A DNA stretch of 64,000 bases from JAUVPB01 sp965223695. Lineage in GTDB: Bacteria; Actinomycetota; Thermoleophilia; Gaiellales; Gaiellaceae. The stretch is taken from NCBI GenBank assembly GCA_965223695.1, contig CBDCXJ010000025.1:149323-213322 (forward strand), read 5' to 3'. This document shows, in pieces, positions 1 to 7,544 of the stretch. Under the pieces are notes generated by a model. The model ran no database searches and had not been told where the DNA came from. It saw nothing but the letters and a program-made list of their open reading frames with translations. The position numbers were made by a program, and so were the translations under genes. Numbering within the stretch: position 1 is the first letter of the stretch; each line of letters opens with the position of its first letter.

Positions 1-215
1 CCTTCGACCGTCGCGGCCCGATCGATGACATCGCGGAGCCCGAGGATGAAGCGCGATCGAGCGCCGCGTTGCAGCTCCTCGAAGGCGGCGACGAGCTCAC
101 CACCCAACCCCAGGGGCGCCTGGTCAACCAGGACTACGTCCGGACTGAAGCCGCAAGCGGCGGCGCAGATCAGCCTCGACCTGATACAGACCACTTCCTT
201 GAGGGTCAAGTCCAG
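1..215 (-). pseudogene. Glycosyltransferase (COG4671-like), 3' part, cut by IS256 element and window edge
   Basis: Read on the minus strand from 215 downward, this segment encodes a run including DVVLVDQAPLGLGGEL and later LGLRDVIDRA, which is characteristic of the COG4671 predicted glycosyltransferases. It is the continuation of the 5' part at 1597-1918. If the IS256 element and one copy of its 10-bp target duplication are removed, the reading frame runs straight through the junction (..RSLDL then TLKEVV..). The gene continues beyond position 1. The donor sugar and acceptor cannot be told. The neighbouring sulfotransferase suggests a surface polysaccharide or glycolipid role, which is inference. 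Confidence 0.8.
206..215. repeat. Target-site duplication, left copy
   Basis: The bases TCAAGTCCAG here are repeated exactly at 1597-1606, directly flanking the IS256-family element. The match could be read as 11 bp because the next base on both sides is G. IS256-family elements usually make 8-9 bp duplications, so one or two matching bases may be chance. Confidence 0.9.
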
Positions 216-1596
216 GTCATGTCGGTAGAAGTGGTGTAACGGGTTCGTGGTGGGCGGGAGCTAGTCCGGCCACCGTGGACTCGAGACTCGTCGGTTGACG
301 CCAAGTCGACTGACGAAGGGAAGCACCACGATGGCCGAGAAACGGAGCATGACGACCGGCGAGGTCGTTGCCAAGATTTTGATGTCCGAGCACGCCGATT
401 TCGTGCGTGAGGCGGTGGCGGTGGTGGCTGCTGAGCTGATGGAGGCGGAGATCAGTGCGGAGATCGGTGCTGGGCGGGGCGAGGTGAGCGCGGAGAGGGT
501 CACGCACCGGAACGGGTATCGGCCGAGGCTGTGGGAGACCCGGGTTGGCGAGTTGGAGCTGGCGATTCCGCGCAAGCGGGATGGCTCGTCCTACTTTCCC
601 TCGTTCTTGGAGCCCAGACGGCCGTGTGAGCAGGCGATCGTGGCGTGTGTGATGGAGGCCTACGTCAACGGGGTCTCGACGCGCAAGGTCGACCGGTTGG
701 TGGAGCAGCTCGGGATCCACGGGATGAGCAAGGACCGGGTCTCGACCATCTGCCTGGAGCTCGATGAGCGTGTCGACGCTTTCCGTAACCGCCCTCTAGA
801 GGGCGAGTTTCCCTATCTCTGGCTCGACGCCAAGCATCTCAAGGTGCGCTCAGCCGGCCACGTCAGGAGCAAGGCGTTGGTCGTGGCCTACGCCGTCCAC
901 GAGAGCGGCCACCGCGAGGTGATCGGGATCGACATCGGCGAGACCGAGACCGAGGCGTTCTGGCTCGAGTTCCTGCGCGGGCTTCGCTCACGAGGCCTGC
1001 AAGGCATCCGCCTAGCGGTCTCAGACCACCACGGGGGCCTGAAGACCGCGGTCGAGCGGACCCTCGGCTGCCCATGGCAGCGCTGCACCGTCCACTTCGT
1101 CCGCACCATGCAAGGCCATTGCCGACGATCAGAGCGCGGCCTCGTCTCGGCAGCTCTGCGCGAGCTGTTCGACGCTACAGACCTACAAGCAGCGAAAGCC
1201 AGGTTCGGCGAGGTACTCGAACGCTTCCGCGACCCGCTGCCAAAGATCGCCGAGCTCCTTGAGAGCGCTGAGGAAGACCTGCTCGCCTTCTACCAGTTCC
1301 CAGCGGCGCACTGGCCCAAACTCCGCTCGACCAACCCGCTCGAGCGAGTCAACCGCGAGATCGGACGCAGAACCGACGTCGTCGGCATCTTCCCAAACAA
1401 CGCCTCTGCCATCCGACTCGCCGGCGCCCTCCTGATCGAACAAAACGATGAGTGGCTCGTCAACCGCCGCTACCTCTCAGCCGAATCGATCGCCCAGATC
1501 CTCGAGAACGAACACAACAACGAACGAGAAGAGGTAGCCGAACTCAAAGCCGGATGACACCCCGACGAGGAATTACACCACCACACGCGACTTGAC
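216..1596 (+). mobile_element. IS256-family insertion sequence, apparently complete
   Basis: The 1381-bp element has imperfect terminal inverted repeats of about 24 bp (216-239 against the complement of 1573-1596, 18 of 24 positions matching, ending in an identical GTGGTGTAA block). It carries one full-length mutator-type transposase and is flanked by a perfect 10-bp direct repeat. It disrupts a glycosyltransferase gene on the opposite strand. Intact transposase, visible ends and a perfect target duplication suggest a fairly recent insertion. Confidence 0.92.
331..1557 (+). CDS. IS256-family (mutator type) transposase
   Basis: This 408-residue DDE transposase matches the usual length of the family. 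Acidic residues fall in the expected contexts LWLDAKHLK, AVSDHHGGLK and STNPLERVNREI, in that order, and the conserved WQRCTVHF block is present. The start at 331 is preceded by a purine-rich GAAGGGA at good spacing. An upstream in-frame ATG at 295 lies closer to the inverted repeat and has no clear ribosome site. It should catalyse cut-or-copy transposition of the element that contains it. Nothing indicates inactivation. Confidence 0.93.
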   Translation: MAEKRSMTTGEVVAKILMSEHADFVREAVAVVAAELMEAEISAEIGAGRGEVSAERVTHRNGYRPRLWETRVGELELAIPRKRDGSSYFPSFLEPRRPCEQAIVACVMEAYVNGVSTRKVDRLVEQLGIHGMSKDRVSTICLELDERVDAFRNRPLEGEFPYLWLDAKHLKVRSAGHVRSKALVVAYAVHESGHREVIGIDIGETETEAFWLEFLRGLRSRGLQGIRLAVSDHHGGLKTAVERTLGCPWQRCTVHFVRTMQGHCRRSERGLVSAALRELFDATDLQAAKARFGEVLERFRDPLPKIAELLESAEEDLLAFYQFPAAHWPKLRSTNPLERVNREIGRRTDVVGIFPNNASAIRLAGALLIEQNDEWLVNRRYLSAESIAQILENEHNNEREEVAELKAG

Positions 1597-1606
1597 TCAA
1601 GTCCAG
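1597..1606. repeat. Target-site duplication, right copy
   Basis: Exact copy of 206-215 lying immediately outside the right inverted repeat of the IS256-family element. Confidence 0.9.
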
Positions 1607-1918
1607 GGAACGAGCGCGATATGTCCCGTCTGGCTGCTTCGTAACCGCTGGTAGCTTCACCAGATCGCAGCCTCGGGGCAGACGGAATGCGTGCGCTCGT
1701 GGCGACCCGGTGACGATGAGTACGGCCGGGGTGGGTTGGACGCGGGCAAGCTCCTGCGCGATTCGAACGGACCGCCGCAGATGCCCGAGGCCGTATGTGT
1801 CATGGGAGTAGATCAGAACCCGCTGCGGTCTCTGCGCCCGCGCGTCGCTCGACGGGGCGGCGCGCAACAGGCGATCGTGGCTGCGACCGGCCCCGACCGG
1901 AGAAGGCATGTGCCTCAT
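1597..1918 (-). pseudogene. Glycosyltransferase (COG4671-like), 5' part
   Basis: From an ATG at 1918 this encodes a short leader and then VLIYSHDTYGLGHLRRS followed by LIVTGSP and KLPAVT, the N-terminal signature of COG4671 glycosyltransferases (GT-B fold, nucleotide-sugar dependent). Translation runs into the IS256 element and stops at 1544 after about 17 foreign codons. The rest of the gene is at 1-215. It lies 58 bp downstream of the sulfotransferase gene on the same strand, so the two were probably co-transcribed. An in-frame ATG at 1909 is an alternative start. Function is lost unless the element excises precisely. Confidence 0.85.
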
Positions 1919-1976
1919 CGTGGCCGCCCGTCGCCCGTCACGTGCACGCGGAGCGGTCCCGGCGTAGCAATAGGCC

Positions 1977-3293
1977 TTAGCAAGCCCTCGCGTTGCGAAA
2001 TCCGCATTTTGCCTCCCACACACGTGCAGCCAATACCGGCTCACACCGCCTCGCTAGGCTCGCCGCTCGAGCCTGTCTTCCCTCCAGCCTCAACATTCTT
2101 GTGCCGCGAGCGATCTTCGGAACGAAATGGAGCTCGTTGATCACAGCTAGCTCTGGATGGTGATCGAGCATGCGCTGAAGCAGGGTCGTCCCCGATCGTG
2201 GGCAGCCGACAACGAAGACGAATGGATTCGGCCCGAGACCCTCGGCTATTCCCGCCGACGCAGACGCAATGCTGCGACTCGGTTCGGGGGGTGAGCACGC
2301 GCCGGCGCGTGTCAACTGACCGGCTCTGCTCCTGCGACGCCTCTTGTCTGTGCTGCTCGTCTGCCACCATGATCTGCAGTGCTCGGCGACCGCGCGGACT
2401 TCCGCATCGGCCGGCCTCGTGGGACATTCGTAGCCCAGCTCGGAGAGCAGATCTCCCGAGAGTGCTTCGAACAGGGCAATGTCTCGGTCGTGCATCTCGG
2501 TACGCCAGTCTCTGAGCCCCGGCGTTGGCGGTAGCCATCTCTTCTTGGCCGATCGGCCGGGCTTCCCGCGCCTCCTGCCTTCGTGGTATCTCGCCATCTC
2601 GGGCGCATAGGGCAGCTCGAGGAAGCGCCCCAGTTTGCGCAGCGTGAGCTCAGGCTGGGCGACCAGATCCTCGTAGCGGACCTCGTGGTAGCGGGTCGGC
2701 CCCAGCGCGTTTGCGTCGTATTGCCCCGTGCGAACGTACGAGGCCCACCAGAGCGCCGACACGGCTACCGGCTCGTCCTGCCACAGATCGTAGATTCGTG
2801 CCGGCCCTTTCTCTCCCCAGTCGAGCAGGGAGAGCGCTACCTCCCGCCCGTCGCGGATGACGTGCACGAACTTCGCACTCGGAAACAGCGCGCCGAGTAG
2901 TGGTAGACGCTTTACATACCCCGGCGACTTCTCGCCGGCGATCTGCTTCCCGCGGGCCCGCGCCATCTCCTGATACACGCGGCTCACGAACGCTGAGTAC
3001 GATGCGGAGCTCTGTGCTGCGCGGTCGACTGCAGCATCAGAGATGCCGATTCGCGCGAAGCGAGGAAACGAGCGAACACTCTCGACGATTTCCGCCGTCA
3101 ACGGCGGATCTTTCCACGGGCTGCGAATCTCGACGGCCTTGGTGATGAACAGCGAGTCGTACGCGACGGCAACCTGTGGATGGTTGTCGAGCATCCTCTG
3201 CAACAGCGTCGTCCCGGACCGCGGGCAGCCGACGACAAAGAAGGCCGGAGAGTCGTTCAACGCTGGCGTCGGCTGAACGTTGGTTGCCGGCAA
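1977..3293 (-). CDS. Sulfotransferase fused to truncated second sulfotransferase
   Basis: This 438-residue protein starts at TTG 3293, nine bases after a strong AGGAGG. Residues 17-310 form a full PAPS-dependent sulfotransferase domain: 5'-phosphosulfate loop VGCPRSGTTLLQ (21-32), and the 3'-phosphate motif with HVIRDGREVALS (about 143-154). After a low-complexity basic linker, residues 355-399 begin a second copy (VGCPRSGTTLLQRMLDHHPE, 361-380) that breaks off near 400 and ends in unrelated frame. Sulfotransferases of this type modify carbohydrates, lipids or small molecules. The first domain could be active. The tail looks like a recombination scar between tandem paralogues. It lies just upstream of the disrupted glycosyltransferase. 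Confidence 0.82.
   Translation of the reverse strand: MPATNVQPTPALNDSPAFFVVGCPRSGTTLLQRMLDNHPQVAVAYDSLFITKAVEIRSPWKDPPLTAEIVESVRSFPRFARIGISDAAVDRAAQSSASYSAFVSRVYQEMARARGKQIAGEKSPGYVKRLPLLGALFPSAKFVHVIRDGREVALSLLDWGEKGPARIYDLWQDEPVAVSALWWASYVRTGQYDANALGPTRYHEVRYEDLVAQPELTLRKLGRFLELPYAPEMARYHEGRRRGKPGRSAKKRWLPPTPGLRDWRTEMHDRDIALFEALSGDLLSELGYECPTRPADAEVRAVAEHCRSWWQTSSTDKRRRRSRAGQLTRAGACSPPEPSRSIASASAGIAEGLGPNPFVFVVGCPRSGTTLLQRMLDHHPELAVINELHFVPKIARGTRMLRLEGRQARAASLARRCEPVLAARVWEAKCGFRNARAC
1990..2016. repeat. 27-bp direct repeat, copy 1
   Basis: A perfect 27-bp match (starting GCGTTGCGAAATCCGC) to 3347-3373. Similarity continues imperfectly for about 80 bp on the higher-coordinate side (shared GGCTCGCCGCT.GAGC and CTCCCTCC-like blocks). 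Copy 1 codes for the C-terminal end of the fused sulfotransferase tail. Confidence 0.85.
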
Positions 3294-3346
3294 CTGTAAC
3301 CCGCCTCCTACGTCAGTCTCGAGACGTCACTCTGGCGAGCCAGCGC

Positions 3347-3373
3347 GCGTTGCGAAATCCGCATTTTGCCTCC
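3347..3373. repeat. 27-bp direct repeat, copy 2
   Basis: Exact partner of 1990-2016, lying upstream of the sulfotransferase gene. The surrounding 100 bp look like a degenerate, frameshifted relic of the same sulfotransferase 3' region, so the pair marks the ends of a 1.36-kb duplicated or recombined unit. Confidence 0.85.
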
Positions 3374-3609
3374 ACCCGTGCGACCGAGTCGGCGCACACG
3401 ACCTCTGGGCTCGCCGCTTGAGCACACTCCCTCCCGCATCAGCAGTCTAGGTCATTCCGACGTCCAGGTCATCGCTGGTGCCGGAATTTTGGGCGTTCAT
3501 GGGCCGCGCGAGCTCGCGCGGCCCCGAGCCAGTCGCGCGGCGTCACGCCATCGGGCCAACTCTCCATACGCGCCGGGTTGAAGGTCATTCTGCGAATCCG
3601 CTCGTTGCT

Positions 3610-3695
3610 GCTGTCGGCGCCTGCCCGGCCTCGTAGATCGGGATCACGTTGGGATGATCGATCGACGCCGCCAGGCGACTCTCAAAGCGCACCCA
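3610..3695 (-). pseudogene. Fragment of a Ser/Thr protein kinase catalytic domain
   Basis: The minus strand encodes SRLAASIDHPNVIPIYEAGQ, which matches the helix-C to beta-4/5 region of actinobacterial PknB-type kinases (normally a RF..E.RLAA..HPN.. stretch). Only about 25 residues are kinase-like. Glycine-loop, catalytic HRD and DFG parts are absent on both sides, and the nearby IS3 element begins at 3804. This is a relic, not a gene. The rest of 3374-3803 shows no further coding sequence that I can support. Confidence 0.6.
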
Positions 3696-3838
3696 CCCTC
3701 TTCTCCTACACGCGCAAGAGCTGAGCCGAACCCGGCGCATTAAAAACCGGGTGCTCGGAGGGGTGTCTGAAAACCGCACCCTCCCTCGCCTCTCGCACGC
3801 CCGGGTGGAGTTGACCCGTTTTGGTTGACATCTGGGGT

Positions 3839-4720
3839 CTAGGCCGCGATGGCCTTTGTTTGGTGTTGTTGTTCGTAGTTGATGGGGCTGAGCATGTCGA
3901 GGCTGGAGTGGCGTCGGCGGGGGTTGTAGATGCATTCGATGTACCAGAAGATGCGCATGCGTGCGTGCTCGCGTGTGGTGAAGCGTTCGCGTTTGAGGAG
4001 TTCTTTCTCGAGGCTGGCGAAGAATGTCTCGGCGAGCGCGTTGTCCCAGGGGTCGCCGACGCTGCCCATGGAGAGATCGATTCCCGACTCCTTGGCATGG
4101 CTGCCGTAGGCCAGGCTCGTATATTGGGAGCCGTGATCGGAGTGCGCGATGACGCCGGCCGTCTCGCGCGTGTGGGCTGCCATGCCGAGCGCGTCGAGGA
4201 CGAGCTCTGTTTTGAGGTCGCCGCGCATTGACCAGCCGATGATTCTTCGGCTGTAGACGTCTTGGACGCAGGCGAGGAAGAGGAAGCCTTGCCCGGTCTG
4301 GACGTACTTGATGTCGCAGACCCAGAGCCGGTTGGGCTCTGCGCGCGTGAAGTCTCTGTCGACGAGGTCTGGTGCCGAAGAGCGCCCGGCCTCGCGGATC
4401 GTGGTGCGTGGCCCGCCGCCTCGTCCGTCTGCGCCTTTGAGGCCGAGCTGGCGCATCAACCTGGCGACACGCTTCTTGCCGACACGGACGCCGTGAGCGA
4501 GTCTGAGCTCGGCCTGGATTCTCGGGGCCCCGTAGATGCCTTCCGTCTGCTCATGCACACGCCGGATCCGAACCGCGAGGTCGATGTCGGCGAGCTCGCG
4601 ATCGCTCGGCCCTCGCCGCTTCCACGCGTAGTAGCCCTGACGAGTCACACCCACGACGCGGCACAGCAGGGAGACAGGAAACTGTGCTCGCTCCGCCTCG
4701 ACAAACCCAAAACACGTCAC
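3839..4720 (-). CDS. IS3-family transposase OrfB (integrase core)
   Basis: The 293-residue protein has an N-terminal helix-turn-helix of the HTH_21 type (VTRQGYYAWKRR) followed by the rve integrase core. The DDE residues sit in WVCDIKYV, IAHSDHGSQY and NALAETFFASLEKE. It begins with GTG at 4720, which overlaps the orfA stop as GTGA. Coupling would therefore be by reinitiation, since I see no A-rich slippery site for the -1 frameshift known from many IS3 members. The protein itself looks intact. Confidence 0.92.
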   Translation of the reverse strand: MTCFGFVEAERAQFPVSLLCRVVGVTRQGYYAWKRRGPSDRELADIDLAVRIRRVHEQTEGIYGAPRIQAELRLAHGVRVGKKRVARLMRQLGLKGADGRGGGPRTTIREAGRSSAPDLVDRDFTRAEPNRLWVCDIKYVQTGQGFLFLACVQDVYSRRIIGWSMRGDLKTELVLDALGMAAHTRETAGVIAHSDHGSQYTSLAYGSHAKESGIDLSMGSVGDPWDNALAETFFASLEKELLKRERFTTREHARMRIFWYIECIYNPRRRHSSLDMLSPINYEQQHQTKAIAA

Positions 4721-5013
4721 GGCTTGTCGGTCTCCCTGGCGAAGAAAGCCGCGGCGCGCTTCAAGATCTCGCGCTCCTGGCGCAGCACCTTGTTTTCCCG
4801 CTCGAGCTCACGCAACTTCGCGCGCTCCTGCGAGCTGAGCATGTCCTCGCGCTCTCCCCGATCAGCCTGATCCTGGCGCAACCAGTTACGCAACGACTGC
4901 TCCGAACAGCCAAGCTCCAGAGCGAGCTGCTTCGGTCAGCGCTCCCCGCTCCCTAGTAGCCGCACCGCCTCAACACGGAACTCCGGCGGATACGGCGGTC
5001 TCGTCTTCGGCAT
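4717..5013 (-). pseudogene. IS3-family OrfA with internal TGA
   Basis: Starting at ATG 5013, the frame encodes MPKTRPPYPPEFRVEAVRLL then GSGER, a TGA at 4936-4938, and resumes with PKQLALELGCSEQSLRNWLR and a leucine-zipper-like coiled coil (LRELERENKVLRQE). This is the standard OrfA layout: an HTH_Tnp_1 domain followed by an oligomerisation zipper. The TGA replaces a codon in the loop just before the recognition helix. Without full OrfA the element should be immobile unless helped in trans or by readthrough. Confidence 0.85.
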
Positions 5014-5223
5014 AACAACGCTCCTCTCCCGAACCCACAAGGCCCGAAAGCATCACGATGTCAACCAGACCGGGTCAACTCCACTGTTCCCAGTCGGAGG
5101 CGCTTGTGAGCCTTTCTCGCGGCCTTTTGGAGGCGTTTGACCTGGACCCTGGTGGTGCGTTGACGGTTGCCTGAGCTGGTGGGCTTGGGGGATGGTTGTT
5201 CATGAGACTTGGGGGTTGGTCTT

Positions 5224-5541
5224 GTGAGCGAGAAACGGGATCGTCGGAAGTGGTCGCCTGAGCGGAAGGCGGAGATCGTGCTCGCCGGTCTGCGCGGCGA
5301 CCGGAGCGTGCGCGACGTCTGTCGCGAGCACGAGATCGCCGAGACGCTGTACTAGGGGTGGCGTGACCGTCTGTTGGAGGGCGGCACCGAGGCGTTGCGC
5401 TCCGCGAGGGAGCGCGCCAGGGATCCGCGTGAGCAGGAGCTGAAGGACGCCAGGAAGCGGATGGCGCGGCTCGAGCGTGCGTTGGGGAAGAAGACGTAGG
5501 GGCTTGAGGTAGCGGGGGAACTGTTGCGGGACTGGACGTGA
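5224..5541 (+). pseudogene. IS3-family OrfA with two in-frame TAG codons
   Basis: From GTG 5224 the frame encodes a typical OrfA: SEKRDRRKWSPERKAEIVL, then REHEIAETLY, TAG, GWRDRLLEGG, then RLERALGKKT, TAG, GLEVAGELLRDW and TGA at 5539-5541. Both TAGs fall where relatives usually carry tyrosine (..ETLYYxWRD.. and ..KKTYxLE..), each one base away from TAC or TAT. The final stop overlaps the orfB GTG start (GTGA). This is probably a decayed gene. Confidence 0.82.
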
Positions 5542-6395
5542 GCGTCCGCGTGTCCAGAGCCCGTGCCGAGCTCGCTCAGGGACGCCGGCCTTCGGTGGTC
5601 GCGCGAGTGGCAGGCATCTCACGCCAGGCGATCTACCGCGTTCCCCGGCGCCGACCACGCCAAGCAGGCCCGGGCAGGGTCTCAAACACGGATGCGGCAA
5701 TCGTCGAGGTCGCCAAGGCCAACCCGACCGACGGGACGCGGATGGTGGCAGCGCTCGCGACGCGGGAGCTGGGTGAGCCGGTGAATCGCAAGCGGGTGCA
5801 GCGGATCATGCGCGAGCACAAGCTGTTGCAGCCGACCCGCCACACGGGTAGGCGAGCGCGTCCTGGTTTCTTCCAGGTCACCCGGCCTGACGAGCTCTGG
5901 CACATGGACATGACGAAGCTCTGGGTCGCCCAGCACGGCTGGGCGTACATGCACGCAATCATCGACTGCCTAACGCGCGAGATCACCGCCTGGACACTCG
6001 ACCTCAGAGCTCGAACCAAGGAGGCGATCGACTGTCTCGAGCACGCGCTCGCCGTGCGCCATATCGAGCCCGGCCAGCTCACGCTCGGCACCGACAACGG
6101 CCCGCAATTCACCAGCAGAGGCTTCCGCCGCCATCTCACCGACCGTGGGATCGCGCACCGACGCGGCGGCTACCGCGACCCCGAGTCCCAGGCCTTCATC
6201 GAGTCCTGGTTTGGCCAGTTCAAGAAACGGCTCGCCTGGCGCGCCGAATGGGAAACCCTCGACCACGCCAGACAGGACATCACCAGCTACCTCAACAGCT
6301 ACCAGCACCGACCCCACTCCGGGATCGGCTACCAAACACCCACCGAACTCGCCACCACCTGGAAGCGAGAACCCCTACACACCCGAGCAACCTAA
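5538..6395 (+). CDS. IS3-family transposase OrfB (integrase core)
   Basis: The 285-residue protein has an HTH_21-like N-terminus (GISRQAIYRVPRR) and an rve core with catalytic acidic residues in LWHMDMTKLW, TLGTDNGPQFTS and SQAFIESWFGQFKK. The GTG start at 5538 overlaps the orfA stop. The C-terminus (PTELATTWKRE) and length are normal for the family, so this OrfB appears complete even though its OrfA partner is broken. Confidence 0.92.
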   Translation: MSVRVSRARAELAQGRRPSVVARVAGISRQAIYRVPRRRPRQAGPGRVSNTDAAIVEVAKANPTDGTRMVAALATRELGEPVNRKRVQRIMREHKLLQPTRHTGRRARPGFFQVTRPDELWHMDMTKLWVAQHGWAYMHAIIDCLTREITAWTLDLRARTKEAIDCLEHALAVRHIEPGQLTLGTDNGPQFTSRGFRRHLTDRGIAHRRGGYRDPESQAFIESWFGQFKKRLAWRAEWETLDHARQDITSYLNSYQHRPHSGIGYQTPTELATTWKREPLHTRAT

Positions 6396-6423
6396 ACCGA
6401 CAACACAAACCGGGTCCAGGTCA

Positions 6424-6674
6424 CGAGGGCACTCGCGGGCATCGGAGGGCACGGCTCCCCTGCATATCAGCATCTTCGAGCGGCTCGTGCGATCCCGCGC
6501 GTACCCGACGAAAGTGTTGAGTTCGTTCCCCACACGTTCCCCGCACGCCCAAAGCGTGTCTCAGCAGAAGCGTCGCGCCTAGAAGGGCTCGGCGAGACGA
6601 TCGGTGAAGCTGTCTCTGGGCATGGGTTCTTCCTCTGTCGTGCGCTCGTTCGCTACTAGTAGTCGCCCGTGGGG
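6424..6674. other. Intergenic stretch between IS3 element B and the enoyl-CoA hydratase gene
   Basis: These 251 bp contain no open reading frame with recognisable similarity and no clear repeat. They mark the change from the insertion-sequence region to the catabolic region. Confidence 0.5.
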
Positions 6675-7448
6675 TCACGGAGCGGGTGTCTGTCGAGGAG
6701 CATCTCCGAAGCCTGCCATCCGCGCGATCGTCTCCGGATCGAGGAACGACCGAACCGCTGCCTCCGTCTCCTCCTCGAGTGCGCGCTCGATTCCCCCGAA
6801 GGCCGCCTTCCCGAACACGCGCTTGAGATCTGTCACCGACCGCTCGGGCAGCTCGGCGATGCGAGTGGCCACCGCGCGCGCCTCGCTCATCAGCTCCTCG
6901 TCGGCCACGACCCTCAGGGCGACCCCGAGCTCCTCGAGTTGCCCCGCCGTGTAGTGGTCGTCGAACAGGATCATCTCCTTCGCGCGCGCCAGCCCCACGA
7001 GGTTCGGAAGGATCGCGGTCACGGCCCCTGTGACGAACGCTCCGAGGCGCATCTCGGGGAAGAAGCCCTTGGCCGACTCGGCCCAGATCGGAAGGTCGCA
7101 GCAGATCGCCCACTCGAAGCCCCCGCCGACGGCCCAGCCGTTGATCGCACCCACGACGAAGGTGTCGCCGAGCACGATCTCGCGCGTCGCTCGCTGGATC
7201 TCGTCGATGAACTGCTGCGTCGAGGCTTCGTCGCCATCGTGCTTGACCTTGAGGTCATCGCCGGCGCAGAACGCGCGGCCGGCGCCGGTCAGGATGACGG
7301 CGCGCGTCTCGGGGTCGGAATTGGCCTCCGCCATCCGGTCGGCGAGTGCGCTCCCGAGCTCGAGAGTGAGCGCGTTCAGCCGCTCCGGGCGGTTCAGGGT
7401 GATCGTGCGCACACCACCGTCGAGCTCGCTCAGAACAGTGGCGCTCAT
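6675..7448 (-). CDS. Enoyl-CoA hydratase/isomerase family protein
   Basis: This 257-residue crotonase-fold protein has the expected N-terminal VRTITLNRPERLNAL, the oxyanion-hole segment AFCAGDDLK (about 58-66) and the second oxyanion glycine region INGWAVGGGFEWAICCDL (about 102-119). It should act on an acyl-CoA, by hydration, isomerisation or a related reaction. The substrate cannot be told, and the usual catalytic Glu of true hydratases is not clearly placed: the segment reads FFPEMRLGAF, with an E where many hydratases have it. It is divergent from hyuA, with a 96-bp gap for both promoters, and may belong to the same catabolic island. Confidence 0.85.
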   Translation of the reverse strand: MSATVLSELDGGVRTITLNRPERLNALTLELGSALADRMAEANSDPETRAVILTGAGRAFCAGDDLKVKHDGDEASTQQFIDEIQRATREIVLGDTFVVGAINGWAVGGGFEWAICCDLPIWAESAKGFFPEMRLGAFVTGAVTAILPNLVGLARAKEMILFDDHYTAGQLEELGVALRVVADEELMSEARAVATRIAELPERSVTDLKRVFGKAAFGGIERALEEETEAAVRSFLDPETIARMAGFGDAPRQTPAP

Positions 7449-7544
7449 CGCCGGCCTCGGTCCGCTCGCGCGTTGAACTCGTAGGCGGTCGCGTCTCCCA
7501 CGGCTGACGGGTACGGTACTCTACGCTTTGCGCCGGAGCCCGCC

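Larger units (their letters stand above)
3804..5083 (-). mobile_element. IS3-family insertion sequence A, orfA interrupted
   Basis: The ends are 27-bp inverted repeats (3804-3830 and 5057-5083, 25 of 27 bases matching), beginning TGGAGTTGACCCG and ending CA as is typical of IS3. The 1280-bp element carries orfA and orfB on the minus strand. The flanking bases (GGG on the left, CTG on the right) do not form a 3-5 bp target duplication, so one flank has probably been rearranged since insertion. Only 54 bp separate it from the next IS3 element. Confidence 0.9.
5138..6423 (+). mobile_element. IS3-family insertion sequence B, orfA interrupted
   Basis: The 1286-bp element has terminal inverted repeats whose outer 12 bases are identical (TGACCTGGACCC at 5138-5149 and its complement at 6412-6423) and then degenerate. 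It starts TG and ends CA. It encodes orfA and orfB on the plus strand and differs in sequence from element A. No target duplication is visible (GTT left, CGA right). The 54 bp between elements A and B hold nothing recognisable. Confidence 0.85.

Noticed and set aside
1990..3373. Attachment sites of an integrated element
   Set aside because: No integrase or other mobility gene lies between the two 27-bp repeats and the repeated sequence is sulfotransferase coding sequence, so gene duplication is the better explanation.
4936..4938. Selenocysteine codon in IS3 OrfA
   Set aside because: OrfA proteins have no redox Cys at this place and no SECIS-like hairpin is apparent immediately after the TGA.
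5224..5541. Amber codon reassignment in the host
   Set aside because: Normal genes in the window, such as CoxM and the glutamine amidotransferase, end with TAG at the expected family C-terminus, so TAG acts as a stop here.
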